A DNA stretch of 64,000 bases. It comes from Ixodes scapularis (lineage: Eukaryota > Arthropoda > Arachnida > Ixodida > Ixodidae). The notes beneath the pieces are model-generated. The model was given only the letters and a program-made list of their open reading frames with translations, did no database searches and was not told the DNA's origin. Positions 28,579 to 39,800 of the stretch are shown piece by piece; within the stretch, counting starts at the first letter, position 1; every line of letters begins with the position of its first letter. A program made the translations under genes and the position numbers. The DNA lies in assembly GCF_016920785.2 (NCBI RefSeq), contig NW_024609836.1, forward strand, positions 7,620,406-7,684,405. The letters run 5' to 3'.

Positions 28579-31423
28579 TTAAGTGATGGCCTTTAACGTT
28601 TTTACAAACTGCAGCGTGTTATTGTTAAATATGTCGAGTGTTTCAGAAAAAGAAGAATTATAAGTATGCCCAAGTCTGGACACAGGATCGTGGAGGTTGA
28701 GTAGACGCCTGTTGCAGAAGGACGCATTTTGCCTTGTTGTTTTTAGAGGAATTTTTAAGAGTACTCTTGACGTCAATACCGTGCAATCAGTGACGGCGTG
28801 GACAAGTTTGTATAAAAATAAGATATCGGCAAGTTCTCTCCTACGAAGCAGGGTAGGTAGTGCCACGCTACGCTGAACAGGGACAGGGACATCAGTAGTG
28901 GTGGGCACAATGCGCGCTGAGCAACGATGTCTATAGATGGAAAGAAACTTGTTCTGAACCCGTTCTATTTTCGAGGAATTTGTGGCACAAATTCCATTCC
29001 ATACAACAGAAGCGTATTCAAGCTGTGGTCGACACAATGCACTGTAGAGTATAAGAAATGTGCAGGGGTTAATAAACTCTTTAGTGATGCGGCACGCACT
29101 CCCGAGCGTGCGTAGAGCTGCGTTCACGATGTGATCCACATGACTGGAGAAGATTAAGGTGCTGTCAAACACTACGCCAAGATCTTTGATTCTGTTCATG
29201 TTCCAAAAGGTCTGTCTGAATAACATATGGGAATACAATGTTATGTGTCTTACGAGTGTACGACACGACTTTCGTTTTAGAGCTATTTATCTTTAGGTCA
29301 TTCCCCCGGCACCATTCTTCAAAAGCATCAACATCTCTCTGTAGCAAAACACAGTCTCGGTCTTCTCGTACCTCCATAAACATCTTAATATCATCTGCGT
29401 ACTGAAGAAATGAAGAGTGACGAATCACAGTCGAAACATCATTAACAAAAACTGAAAACAGAAGAGGTCCGAGAACGGAGCCCTGAGGCACACCCGTTGT
29501 CGCCTCATAAGTAGCAGAAAAATTATTATTCGAGCTAACAAAGCACTTCCGGTCACGCAAATAACTTTCGAGCAATGAAAGCAATGAGTTGTGAATATCT
29601 AGCTTTGACAGTTTAGCCAGTAACATCTCATGATTAACAATGTCAAACGCTTTACTCAAGTCAAAGTAAATCACATCAAGCTGGCCTCTGTTAGCGACGG
29701 CGTGAGCAGCGGTTGACATAAAACAGGCGAGATTAGTTGTGGTCGAGCGACCCGCCATAAATCCATGTTGGTTAGGGATAAGATAACGCTTGAGATTGAA
29801 TGACAATATTTTGTGTAGTGCCACTTCGAGGAGCTTCGAAAATGTGCAAAGAAGAGATATAGGTCTGTAGTTCAACACATTTGTTTTTGGACCGGACTTA
29901 TGCACAGGTACAACAAGTGCCGTTTTCCACATGGCGGGAAAGACCTCATTCTTTAGGCAGTTGTTAAAAATCTGTACTAGAACAGGAATAAATATGGCAC
30001 TGTATGCCTTCAAGAGGACTGACGGAATACCATCATGGCCAGAAGACAATGATGGTTTCATTTTTTTTACACACTCATGCAGTAGCTCCTCGTCAAAGAG
30101 TGCAATACAGGATGCATTCCCAGAGACAGCTGGCGCGGCAGTAGTTGAAGGGATTGGATGATGCTTAAAAACAGACTGGAAGTGGCGTGCAAAAATTTCA
30201 CAAACATCTGCCGTCGAGTTTCCCTGTGAGTCCAGCAGGGTGATCTCTCCTCTACCTTTTTTCTGGGACCGAGAGCGAACATACTTCCAGAATTCTTTGG
30301 GATTTTTAGTTAGCTGCAACTCGACGGAATCAGTGTACGCCTGACGATCACGTTTAAAAACTTCCTTGCAGAGAGACCTAAAGTGCCCAAATTCTGATTT
30401 TAATTCGGGGGTATCGTTCTTTTTAAACTTTCGATGAGCGCGCAATTTCTTATTCATTAAAGTACGTAATTCGTGCGAGAACCAGAAGGGAAACTTTGAG
30501 CCTGATGTTTTACGAAGCGGGATGAATTGATCCATTCCTTCTCGGACGATTCGAGTGAAATCGCGAACCTGTTGATCAACGTCAGAACACAGGATAATTG
30601 AGGACCAGTCGTAATTGGAGAAATGATCGTACAAACTAACATAATCTCCAGCGCAAAAATTGTGTCTATTCCCTTCAGGATGTTTCCGTGAACAACGTCT
30701 CATGCCCTGTCGGACAGGTATACTAATCTCCAAAGGGGGGTGATATCCGTCGGGGGGAACCAAGCCTGACGCACCCTCAGTTACATCTATGCAGTCAAGA
30801 TCCGAGAAGCAAAGATCAAGCATGTTGCCCTGGGTGTTCGGGATACAGTTATATTGTCTTAAGTTCGTAAATGATGCGAAATTAAGCAAAAGATGAGATT
30901 TTTGAATAATATAGTAATGTTTTGAGGACGCAGAGGCTGTTTCCCAACATATGTTGGGGACATTAAAATCGCCAAGAACCATAAATTTAAATTTTTCAAG
31001 GGCGTTGGTTGTGCGCTCAATGCCTAGTAGACATTGGCTAAAATCATCAGGAGAGGTATCAGGGGGCAAGTAATAAGAGCCGAGAAGGATACGCTCGCCA
31101 TTAGCGCATTGTAGCTCTACCCACACTGACTCAAATGATGTCTCGAGATCTGGACGCCTAACGCATTGTAACGACGTATCAATTGCTATCAGCACCCCAC
31201 CCCCTGTCTTTTTCAATGTAGAGAATGTGCGATCGCGTCGAAATACTGTGAAATTTGGTGGGAAGAGATCAGATGAAGAAATATTCGAACAGAGCCAGGT
31301 CTCGGTTAGCACAATAATAGATGCATGAGTTAGGGTTACGTTAGAAAAAAATTCATTATCTTTTGTGCGGAGACCTCGGACATTTTGATAATAAATGTCT
31401 AGTTTAGGTATCTGTTTCGGCAT
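28579..31423 (-). pseudogene. LINE U ORF2 (endonuclease-RT), one frameshift near 29,200
   Basis: The first 745 or so codons (31423 down to ~29,190) are open: the EN has YYQNVRGLRTK, LTETWL, GGGVLIAID and LGDFNVPNICWE, and the RT has NYRPISLLCTFSK, YFDLSKAFDIVNH, GVPQGSVLGPLLF and LQYADDIKMF. The frame then shifts, and the C-terminal ~210 codons (NRIKDLGVVFDSTL through LEYASVVWNGI) continue in another frame to the stop at 28579. The ATG at 31423 lies 20 nt inside the end of ORF1. It is a relative of unit Z. Confidence 0.88.
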
Positions 31424-31741
31424 TATTGAAGAAAGGTGTTGGAGATACCGCTTGATAGGTACGGCTGTCAGTCAGCTGGCCTGTGAACTCCTTGAAGAGG
31501 CTTCCCTCTGGCCAGAGGAGGGGATCAAAAAGTTTCTCCATTTCGTCTTCCGCAGCCGTCACGTGGAAGGACGAGTAGCCCTCATACCGTGTCTTGAGCC
31601 GGGTGCATACGAGCTCACGAACAGGGCCCCGCCCTTGGATGTGAGCCTGAAGGCCTGCAGGATCACAAGATGAGCCGAGACGCGTCACGAACACAGCGCG
31701 TTGGTGACGTGGACGAGGGGGTGGCAGTGCCACAGGTATAC
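31404..31741 (-). pseudogene. LINE U ORF1, C-terminal ~110 codons only
   Basis: An open frame enters from the truncated 5' junction and ends at TAA 31404-31406, overlapping the ORF2 start by 20 nt. It contains AVFVTRLGSSCDP, VRELVCTRLKTRYEGYSSFHV and a WPEG segment, which resemble the C-terminal RRM-like/gag-like region of Jockey- or CR1-group ORF1 proteins. There is no native start codon, so the fragment is not functional alone. The assignment rests on position and resemblance. Confidence 0.65.
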
Positions 31742-31743
31742 AG

Positions 31744-31759
31744 AATAATGATAATAATG

Positions 31760-31842
<83 letters not shown>

Positions 31843-31866
31843 CAATCAATCAATCAATCAATCAAT
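31744..31866. repeat. (AAT)n plus (CAAT)6: tail of unit T
   Basis: (AAT)n at 31744-31842 with early GATAAT variants, then (CAAT)6. Insertion site of unit U. Confidence 0.95.
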
Positions 31867-32314
31867 GTTTTTATTCGTGCCCGGGAACAACCTTGCGGTC
31901 TTGGTACAGGTGCACTGTGTTAACATGTAAGGCAGAACAGGGTATAAAGCAATAGTACGGACAACACAAACAACGGACAAGCCCTAGAAAAATACACTTA
32001 AAAATTATAAAAAGTAAACACAAAGTCACAACATACGATAAGCTTAAGGGTACTACCGCCAACACCAATTGCTAGAAAGAAAGAAAAAAAAATGCATTCA
32101 AAGTGGGGAATTTCGGCGTGAACGCCGCAAGTTAGTGCATACAGTTCTAATTTAAGTGATGGCCTTTAACGTTTTTACAAACTGCAGCGTGTTATTGTTA
32201 AATATGTCGAGTGTTTCAGAAAAAGAAGAATTATAAGTATGCCCAAGTCTGGACACAGGATCGTGGAGGTTGAGTAGACGCCTGTTGCAGAAGGACGCAT
32301 TTTGCCTTGTTGTT
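31867..32314 (-). mobile_element. LINE unit T: ~450-bp 3' copy of lineage 2
   Basis: Nearly identical to the 3' end of U: the last ~50 ORF2 codons and the whole 3' UTR. Its 5' break joins the 3' UTR of D2 directly, without any (ATT)n. It is the only such junction in the chain. Confidence 0.88.
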
Positions 32315-32949
32315 AATATCCACAAGACAACGCAGGTTCGTCAAAGCCTTCATGGGCTTGTGTGACTAAACCGAGGTTGCAAAGATATCAAAATAATTAT
32401 CACAAAAGAAGAAAGAAAAAGGAGAAATATAAAAAAAAAATTGTGAACTTGACCAGAATTAGCTATAGTTCCAGTTGAAGCTTAGGCTTCCGAAACACAA
32501 GAAAATATAAAATTCAATAAAATAAAAAGAAAGTCAGGTTATGTCACTAGAAAAGAATCACAGAATCATTCCTTGAAGAGTTGCACGATGCAGGGTACGT
32601 CCAGGTGAAGATTGAGTTTCTCAGTGGATGAGAACAGTCACAAAACGAGACTTGAAAACAAAACAAAACATATGACGCAGAATTTGACACAAGCAAAATT
32701 GAGTTATATCACAAATACACCATATTGACGACAGCACCATATTTGTGTCATTAATAGTAACCATAAATAAAAGCACTAGTTTAATCAATCACCTTTGGAC
32801 TATACGCAAGATGCACCAATCAAAAGACACATACTTGGTGGCAATACTAGTGGGGACAAAAAAAAAACTGTCAAATAAAATCCAATAAGGGTGTTTAAGA
32901 AAAAAATACAAAACGCAAAAAAGAACACACACAAAAATGTTATACATTT

Positions 32950-35820
32950 TTAGATCGACTCATCGGGAGACAGAAGGCGAAGCGATTTTCTAAGCTTTTT
33001 TCTGGAAGTGAAATCAGGGAAATTAGCAGGTAAAGAATTAAAAATCCGAGGAACGTAGAAGGACCGCAAGTTTTTGCCATATCGAGTGTAACATTTGGTG
33101 ATAACAAATCGTGGAACGGTTCGGAGTTGCCGGATATTCGGACGAGGTGTTTTGAAGTCAGTATTCCAGTAATGACTAAGGACTACCGTTTCCACAAACA
33201 GAGATTGAAAGTTGGGCATAGATAATATTTGAAACATATCCTGAGAGGAAGTGGTAGGCCTGTAGTAAACATTACGCAGCATTCCTTTTAGAATATTATT
33301 GATTTTTGCCTGCCATAATCCAGAGCAATTTCCAAAAATGGTGATTCCGTAGCGGAGGGAGCCATATGCTAACGAGTGAACTATGAGTTTCCTGAGATTA
33401 AGTGGTAGAAAAGCCTTGATATTGTACATTAAGCAAGAAACGCTCCTTAACTTAGAACACAGTCTTGTGAGGTGTGAATTCCAAGAAAGATCAGAATCAA
33501 AAATAATTCCTAAATACTTCACAGTGTCTGAGAAAGCGATGGGAGTGCACTGGCAGTTGACACAGTGCGACGTGTGGAGGAAAAGTGGAGTATTTAGATC
33601 AACTACCTTAACGGGATTGTGAAAACATACTAACTTAGTTTTTGAGACATTGATATCTATAAGATTATGGGCGAACCAGTTCATTAGTCCTAAAGAACAT
33701 TCCTGGAGCATCTCCATAGCCCTTGAATAAGTAAGATGACTTGTTAACAATAGAGTGTCGTCCGCGTATTGATAAAGGGAGCAATTCGAAACAGAGGTAG
33801 ACATATCATTTACATAGATATTGAAGAGTAAAGGCGAAAGTACAGAGCCCTGTGGGACACCAGATTTTAAAGAGACTTTGACGCTGTGTATGCCTTTGAT
33901 TGAAACCAGCTGGGAACGATCTTGCAGGAAATTAGTGAGTAAGGACAAAAAAGGACCCCGGAAACCAACAGCTGAAAGTTTTTGCAATAAAATAGAGTGA
34001 CTCACTGTGTCGAACGCCTTTCTTACATCAAGAAAGCAAGCGCAAATAAACAGGTTGTTCTCAAAACCCGAATTTATCTCATCAGATAGCGCTTCGAGAA
34101 GGGGTTGAGTCCCACGACCAGGCACGAAACCGTATTGGTTGGGAGATATTATGTTGCACTTCTCTACGAAAGAAGACATAGTGATGTAAATAAATTTTTC
34201 TAATATTTTAGCTATACATGGTAGAATAGAAATTGGCCGATAGTTTTGAACCTGGCCACGCTGACCTCCTTTAAATAGAGGTTTAACAATAGCAGTTTTC
34301 AATTCGATGGGAATGGAACCTGTCTCGATCATTGTGTTGAGCATAAGTAGAAGAGTAACTTTTAAGTACCTAAAATTTCTACGGAGATCGCTAAGACATA
34401 TTCCATCATAACCTGGTAATTTATTTGGCTTGAGCCCGAAGATTATTGACTCGAGATCCTGCGATGTCATTTCAGGAAGAAATGCGGAAGCCGAGTTCAG
34501 GGAGGGACTAGAAAAGGCCACTGTGGCCGATAGCCGGGCACTGCCCGAGAAGGAAGCAAAAAAATTGTTGAAGGTATTTGCCGTAGCCTGTGAATTAGGC
34601 CCAAAGGTACCGTCAAAATTTTGAATGTGAGGAGATGTAACACCACGTAATTCGTTGATTAACGACCACGTTTTAGCCGAGTTGCGTCTAGAATCAGAGA
34701 ACTGCTTATGAAAGTACAGCCGCTTAGCTGAGCGAATTAACGCGCTGACTCTGTTCCGGATAGTTCTGAATTCTGCTTTAAGGATGGAATTATGTGGAGA
34801 CCGGCGGCATCGCTTCCAGGCTATTTCTTTGAGCTTTATAACAGACAATATGTCTTTATTTAGCCAGCGTATGTTGTCTTTTCTTTGTTTTACAACAATA
34901 ATCTTTTTTGACGCTTCAGTAAACTGTCTAAACAGTTGCACAAAAGTAAGATAAATGTCACGGCGTGACACGGAATGCTGAAATGTAAGCCAGTCATAAG
35001 TAGAAATACAGTTGTCAAGACTATGTCGATCAACAATCTCAACGCGGTGCTTACTGTTGATACCTGTCACCAACGCATCTCCTGGGAATTCCAACTGACA
35101 TCCTATAAAATAGTGGTCCGATAATTTGTATGAAATGACTGCTGCCTTTGTTGTTGATGTTGAAGATCTTAAATTGATATGATCAATAGATGATATCACA
35201 ATTTTGTCTCCGAGGAGTTCTTCCCTTGTGGGGGCCTGAATCGCAGGCTCTACGCCGTTATCTGCCAAAAGAGTTAGATACTCGCAAACCAGTGCTCTCG
35301 AAGGCTTCAATAGATCAATGTTAAAATCCCCTACAAGACAGAGGGACGCATTATTAGGCAAAGTTTGTAAACAGTCTCCCAGGTCAGAGAGGAATTCAGA
35401 TACGTTTCCAGAGGGCGGCCTATAGCAGGCTAGCAGGTATATATTATAGACAGAAGTAAGAATACGAAGTGAAATGTTCTCACATGATCGGATTGAAAAC
35501 TTAACCTCTGAGAAAAACAAATCGTCCTTCAAAAATACCGCGATACCACCGCCGCGCTTTTTGTCACGAGTATAGAACGTGCTATTAAACCCTGGCAACG
35601 AAAATTGACCTACATCCTCATCATGAATATTAATTTCAGTCAAAACAAACACATCGGCAATAGAACGCACAGAGTCAATGGCTAACTGAAATTCACACCA
35701 GTGCTTTCGAATGCTTCGTATATTGACATGAAACAAAGTAAAAATACTGCCTGCCCTTGTCTTAAATATTTCTTTACATGAGTCTAGGTTTTTTATCTGG
35801 AAAAAACTGTTCCTAGACAT
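32950..35820 (-). CDS. LINE D2 ORF2: endonuclease and reverse transcriptase (956 aa, intact)
   Basis: I start it at ATG 35820 (MSRNSFFQIKNLD), 39 nt after the ORF1 stop. This is a wider gap than in A, B, C or X. The endonuclease shows VNIRSIRKHWCEF, LTEINI, GDFNIDLLKP and KLSDHYFIGCQ. The RT shows NYRPISILPCIAK, FLDVRKAFDTVSH, GVPQGSVLSPLLF and LYQYADDTLLL. The C-terminus has RYGKNLRSFYVPRIFNSLP. It provides the reference frame that exposes the 1-bp deletion in D1. Confidence 0.92.
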   Translation of the reverse strand: MSRNSFFQIKNLDSCKEIFKTRAGSIFTLFHVNIRSIRKHWCEFQLAIDSVRSIADVFVLTEINIHDEDVGQFSLPGFNSTFYTRDKKRGGGIAVFLKDDLFFSEVKFSIRSCENISLRILTSVYNIYLLACYRPPSGNVSEFLSDLGDCLQTLPNNASLCLVGDFNIDLLKPSRALVCEYLTLLADNGVEPAIQAPTREELLGDKIVISSIDHINLRSSTSTTKAAVISYKLSDHYFIGCQLEFPGDALVTGINSKHRVEIVDRHSLDNCISTYDWLTFQHSVSRRDIYLTFVQLFRQFTEASKKIIVVKQRKDNIRWLNKDILSVIKLKEIAWKRCRRSPHNSILKAEFRTIRNRVSALIRSAKRLYFHKQFSDSRRNSAKTWSLINELRGVTSPHIQNFDGTFGPNSQATANTFNNFFASFSGSARLSATVAFSSPSLNSASAFLPEMTSQDLESIIFGLKPNKLPGYDGICLSDLRRNFRYLKVTLLLMLNTMIETGSIPIELKTAIVKPLFKGGQRGQVQNYRPISILPCIAKILEKFIYITMSSFVEKCNIISPNQYGFVPGRGTQPLLEALSDEINSGFENNLFICACFLDVRKAFDTVSHSILLQKLSAVGFRGPFLSLLTNFLQDRSQLVSIKGIHSVKVSLKSGVPQGSVLSPLLFNIYVNDMSTSVSNCSLYQYADDTLLLTSHLTYSRAMEMLQECSLGLMNWFAHNLIDINVSKTKLVCFHNPVKVVDLNTPLFLHTSHCVNCQCTPIAFSDTVKYLGIIFDSDLSWNSHLTRLCSKLRSVSCLMYNIKAFLPLNLRKLIVHSLAYGSLRYGITIFGNCSGLWQAKINNILKGMLRNVYYRPTTSSQDMFQILSMPNFQSLFVETVVLSHYWNTDFKTPRPNIRQLRTVPRFVITKCYTRYGKNLRSFYVPRIFNSLPANFPDFTSRKKLRKSLRLLSPDESI

Positions 35821-35859
35821 AATTCTAGGGCTTTTATCTAACAATACTCTTTTAGACGC

Positions 35860-36882
35860 CTAAACCAATTGTTCCAATGCATCAGTGTTGGGGATGCGAA
35901 GGAGTGGAGAATTCTGGTTTTGCTTTGCGAAGATTTTTCCGTGGCGCACCCATACAAATTTGTAACCCTTTTCTTTGCCTCTAGTTCGTGCCAACCAAAA
36001 CAGCTTCCTGTTCGCTTCGGTTAGGTTATCATTAAAGTATATCCTAGGATGAGATTCGTCCTGACGTATGGAGCCAAGGCGTCCGCGACAAGCCATCCAA
36101 CGTTCTTTTTGAGAAACTGTAGAGAACCGGACCAGGATGGGAGGGACTGTTCCCCGTTTAGCCGGCAAGCGATGTGCTACCACGACATGCGCGGGTTCAA
36201 AACCCTCCACACCAAGTTGATCTGCTAGGTTTGTCATGGTATTCACGATGTTTTCTTGAGGCGAAACTGGTATACCGTGAATCTCTAAGTTAGGGAGGCG
36301 GTTTGTTTGATCTGAATCATTATGGTTTGTTCTGAGCTGACGGATCTCGTTTGTCTGCTCGGCTACAATCGAGCGCAAAGCGCTCGTTTCACTTTGAAGA
36401 TCTTTGATAGTTTTGTCTTGAGACTTCGTTGTCAACACTAGTGAGTCGTACTGGGTGGAGTAAAAATTCATAGATGTTTGCATTTCATTGATGGTAACTC
36501 GCATGGAGTCCACTGTCTGCTTCAGCGTTAATAGCGCATCTATCTTTGGATGCAGTTCGTGCAGAGCACCGACGGTATCTTTCCACGAAAGAAGAAGATC
36601 GAGCTTTTGATTCACACTCGAGAGTTGCGAAACGAAAGAACTGGAGTCGTCTTGAGAGGGTGAAAGCTCGACTTCAGTGTCAGACCTGGGCAGCCCTCCA
36701 CGACAGGCGAGACAGCGCCATTTCTCTAGTTTAGAAGCGCTCATCCCTTTGAATGTACCATCAGACACTCCCGAACACTTCTTACCCAAGTGGTAGGCTT
36801 TTGAACAGTCAACACATTTCATAAAACGACCGTCAGTTGGCAGAGAGCCAGAACAGACAGCACAGGGCTCCGGTGTAGGCAT
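35860..36882 (-). CDS. LINE D2 ORF1: PHD finger / coiled coil / RRM-like protein (340 aa)
   Basis: Start at ATG 36882 (MPTPEPCAVCSGSLPTDGRF). The PHD-like cluster ends in KWRCLACR. A Ser-rich linker, a coiled coil (SSVNQKLDLLLSWKDTV onward), the RRM-like region (NLEIHGIPVS) and the C-terminal IYFNDNLT / LFWLARTRGKEKG / FVWVRHGKIF block follow. The frame is open for at least 72 further codons upstream and contains the hydrophobic run LFIILAFCLVLIYHL but no ATG. The intact reading contrasts with the 4-bp duplication in D1. Confidence 0.87.
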   Translation of the reverse strand: MPTPEPCAVCSGSLPTDGRFMKCVDCSKAYHLGKKCSGVSDGTFKGMSASKLEKWRCLACRGGLPRSDTEVELSPSQDDSSSFVSQLSSVNQKLDLLLSWKDTVGALHELHPKIDALLTLKQTVDSMRVTINEMQTSMNFYSTQYDSLVLTTKSQDKTIKDLQSETSALRSIVAEQTNEIRQLRTNHNDSDQTNRLPNLEIHGIPVSPQENIVNTMTNLADQLGVEGFEPAHVVVAHRLPAKRGTVPPILVRFSTVSQKERWMACRGRLGSIRQDESHPRIYFNDNLTEANRKLFWLARTRGKEKGYKFVWVRHGKIFAKQNQNSPLLRIPNTDALEQLV

Positions 36883-37494
36883 GGTACGCAGTTCACGACG
36901 AAGAAGAAGTTGACGGTATAAATGATAAATTAGAACCAAACAGAATGCGAGAATAATAAACAGTTCCAGGCTCACCCGCAAAAGTGAAACACAGCTAAAG
37001 CTTAACACGCGACCAACCGCCAAGACCCAACGAGACCGGTGTGTCCCAAAGTAATCTGGGTAAAAGGGTTTGTTGCGGTAGGCAGATGTTGAGCTCACTG
37101 CGATGGCCAGAAGACCCGGGTCAAGGGCTTGTTCAGCAAGGCGGCTGTCGGGCTTACTGTGTTGGTCAGAAGACGTAGCATCGAAAACCGGAGCAGTGGT
37201 GGCGGACGAAAAGCGTGGAAAGGGAGGGTCGTCAGAGAAGTATGGAGTGCCAGTATGCGGTGGTCACGAGTCTTCGTCGCTCGGGGAAGCTGGGCTCGCA
37301 GAGATGAAATCTGATGCCGAAATAGATGATCGAGCGATCAGCCCAGATGACCTCATTACCTTGAGCGGATGGAACGAACTCGGCGAAGACCACCACTTAA
37401 TTTAAGCATAAAAAGTGAGATAAAATCTCAGCACGAAGGAAGTAAATGTCCGAACACTGTGACTTCTTCTTATTAATGATTATCATTATTAATG

Positions 37495-37543
<49 letters not shown>
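37495..37543. repeat. (AAT)n microsatellite at the 5' end of D2
   Basis: About 16 AAT units following an AT-rich ATTAATGAT stretch. The distal side is the AATAAAAGTG 3' end of fragment S. Confidence 0.93.
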
Positions 37544-37549
<6 letters not shown>

Positions 37550-37587
37550 TATTCGCACAGATTGCGATACCCACTTGGCAGAGTGCA
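37544..37587 (-). mobile_element. Fragment S: minimal LINE-like 3' end (AATAAA plus ATT tail)
   Basis: Minus strand GTGCGAATAAAAGTG followed by (TTA)n, the same AATAAA-to-tail layout as the other units, but with no hairpin recognised. It may be the upstream founder of the chain, or the 3' end of a non-autonomous element whose body is the adjoining minisatellite. Confidence 0.4.
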
Positions 37588-38095
37588 AGGCCCCAGGTAG
37601 CACACCATGTCGGCCGATACTGGGATTACGTCGGCCAGTACTGGGAGCGGTACGGCGGATCCCGGCCAGGGACGCCGGTGAGAAACCGACCCCGGCCGAT
37701 ATCGGGGACTCGTTGTCTAAACTGGCCAGCACCAGCCGGAAAGTTCCCGATACCGGCCGACATCGTTTTCTTGCTGTAGTCACTGGCCAGTCTAGCCATG
37801 GAGTTTCCGGTGACTGGCCGACATCGTTTTCTTGCTGTATTCACCGGCCAGTCTGGCCATGGAGTTTCCGGTAAGTGGCCGATATCGTTTTCTTGCTGTA
37901 GTCACTGGCCAGTCTAGCCATGGAGTCTCCGCTGACTGGCCGACATCGTTTTCTTTCTGTTATCACCGGCCAGTTCAGCCACTGAGTTTTCGGTGACTGA
38001 CCGACATTGTTTTTTCGCTGCTTTCACAGGCCATTCGAACCGTGCAAGTTTTGATATGTAACCGACATGGCTTTTTCGCTGATATGGAAACTATA
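37588..38095. repeat. Minisatellite-bodied repeat, ~62-bp units rich in GGCCGATATCGG-type palindromes
   Basis: From 37760 to about 38090, five to six ~62-bp units each contain TTTTCTTGCTGT, a CACTGGCCAGTC-like core and GTGACTGGCCGACAT, decaying toward the right. The upstream part (37600-37760) has diverged CCGGCCGATACTGGG motifs. The left edge GGCCCCAGGTAGCACA matches, inverted, the right edge of the 50,030-50,465 block. Confidence 0.75.
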
Positions 38096-38290
38096 TGATG
38101 GTTACAAATGACCGTTAGGTTGGGCATGTCTTCAATATGCTAAAAGGTGACACCTAATATTATCCTTGGCCTAGTATTAACGCCGCGTCATCCTTAAACC
38201 AGTTAACAAAGGCTTATTTCAGTTTTGTTAAAAAAGACGGGATCAAACATGGCTGTGGAATGAAAATTTAATTTGGTTTACATCTATTAA
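38096..38290. other. Spacer, no feature recognised
   Basis: AT-rich unique-looking sequence between two repeat families. No coding or RNA signal seen. Confidence 0.5.
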
Positions 38291-38935
38291 TTTTTTAGAG
38301 AGCAGCTCTTAGGCGCCCGTTTCCGGCTTGAGCGGCATCGCCGTCGCAGTCGCCGTCGGCGTAACCGCGCGTTGCATTATGGGAAACGTCCCATAATGCA
38401 ACGCGCGGGTCTCTCTCGTGACCCGAGCATTGCATTATGGGACGTTTCCCATAATGACGGCGTGTGTGACGTCACGAGGTTCCCGCGCGCTGCATTATGG
38501 GAAGCGTCCCATGATGCAACGTGCGGTCGGCGTCGGCGACGCCAACATCGCCGTCGGCGTAACCGCGCGTTGCGTTATGGGAAACGTCCCATAATGCAAC
38601 GCGCCGTCTCATTTGTGACCCGCGCATTGCATTATGGGAAGCGTCTCGTAATGCAACGCGCGGGCCGGCGACGCCAACGTCACCGTCGGCGTAACTACGC
38701 GTTGAGTCATGGGAAACGTCCTATAATGCAATGTGCAGTCGCATTCGTGACCCGCGCATTGCATTATGGGACGTTTCCTATAATGACGTCGAAATTGACG
38801 TCACGTGTGACGTCACAAGGGTCCCGCACGTTGCATTATGAAAAGAGTCCAATGATGCAACGCGCGGGTCACTCGTGACCTGCGCGTTGCATCGTGGCGG
38901 CGAAACTTGCTTTCGACGAGTTGGGCATTTTTACT
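38291..38935. repeat. Palindrome-array element, copy 1 (GC-rich head plus ~8 hairpin units)
   Basis: A ~95-bp head (TTTTTTAGAGAGCAGCTCTT, then GGCGCCCGTTTCCGG and CGTCGGCGTAACCGCGCG) is shared with 61498-61586. It is followed by about eight units built on GCATTATGGGAAACGTCCCATAATGC-type palindromes. The first has perfect 19-bp arms (38366-38384 and 38389-38407). Units are separated by GTGACCCGCGC and by TGACGTCAC motifs (near 38467 and 38790-38815). Confidence 0.8.
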
Positions 38936-39539
38936 GCGGCACTGCGCTTCCGTAAAAATTTCCACATGTTCTCAACGACAAGTCTCATTGCTTACACAGG
39001 GTTTTAAAGAGCTTCTTCGACGAATGACTACGAACGAGTAGAAAACGTGTCTTCAGCATGTTGCCGCCAGCCTCCGCAACGCTCCGAAAACGCGATTTTT
39101 CAACATGCAAAATCGCCGATCGGTGGCTTCACTCCCTCGCTGCAGCTGCAGCGACCAAGCGGGGATGCACGATCCAGCCCTTCGCCCAGGCAGATGCCGA
39201 GCGCTCCACGCAAGCGGTCGTTGAGCGGTCGGCCTCAGTAAGCAATCCTCCCAGTTGCACGCGCTGCCACCGCTTTCATAGCGTCTGCCCTCGCTTTTTA
39301 ACAGTTTCGGTTCCCATTGCTATCTTGCTGAAAGTATGAAGTTCTGATCGGAACTTCATGCTTTGACAAAAAATGTTGATTGTTACTACTTTATTAACGG
39401 TGACCCCGACGTTGAGGCAGTATTTATTTTACCTTACAGTTATATAAACCCGATGAAGACAACTACAAGTATTTTTGTATGAGCCGCAGGATGCAATAGA
39501 CCCTTTGCAAAAATCCCAAAAGCCCGCGCGCGCCGCGCT
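38936..39539. other. Intergenic, no gene recognised
   Basis: Mixed composition with a few short open frames in both strands. I see no conserved motif or repeat. Confidence 0.4.
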
Positions 39540-39800
39540 TCAAATAATTGGAGTCCTCGGTACGCCCCTCCTCCGGCTACCACGTGGCATACGCGAGCAG
39601 GCACAGGTTACCACGGCAACAAAGCAGCCGAGTTAGGCCGCTGGTTGGGCGAGTGACGATCCGACGGCTGCCCCTTTCGTATCTCTCTCCTTTGTACCGG
39701 TTCTGTCGTCTGCTGCACCAACGCTTTGTCGAACCTGGTCGAAACCTGCCATGGTTGCGGTGCAAAGTAAATGGATTTGGTGGCATTTCAATACGTGAAG
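39540..39800 (+). other. Candidate non-coding first exon with strong splice donor
   Basis: CpG-rich sequence ending in TACGTGAAG followed by GTAAGTT at 39801, a consensus donor on the plus strand. A short uORF starting ATGGTTGCG lies just before it. No acceptor could be assigned. It could equally be chance within a CpG island. Confidence 0.25.

Larger units (their letters stand above)
28289..31743 (-). mobile_element. LINE unit U (lineage 2), 5'-truncated within ORF1
   Basis: Carries the last ~110 codons of ORF1, ORF2 with one frameshift, a ~290-nt 3' UTR with the conserved hairpin block (28300-28338), AATAAA, a (TTGA)n adaptor and an (ATT)n tail. Its truncated 5' end abuts the tail of unit T. 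Confidence 0.88.
32315..37493 (-). mobile_element. LINE unit D2 (lineage 1), both ORFs intact
   Basis: The best-preserved D element: 5' UTR (36883 to ~37490), ORF1 (35860-36882), ORF2 (32950-35820) and a ~635-nt 3' UTR with hairpin (32336-32373). The last ~36 nt and the tail seen in D1 are missing. Its 5' end reaches the (AAT)n tract at about 37490, so ~320 bp upstream of the D1 break probably belongs to the element. Confidence 0.87.

Noticed and set aside
38366..38880. CRISPR-like array of regularly spaced palindromes
   Set aside because: Units are diverged palindromes with short, related spacers in an evidently eukaryotic repeat. No cas genes are present.
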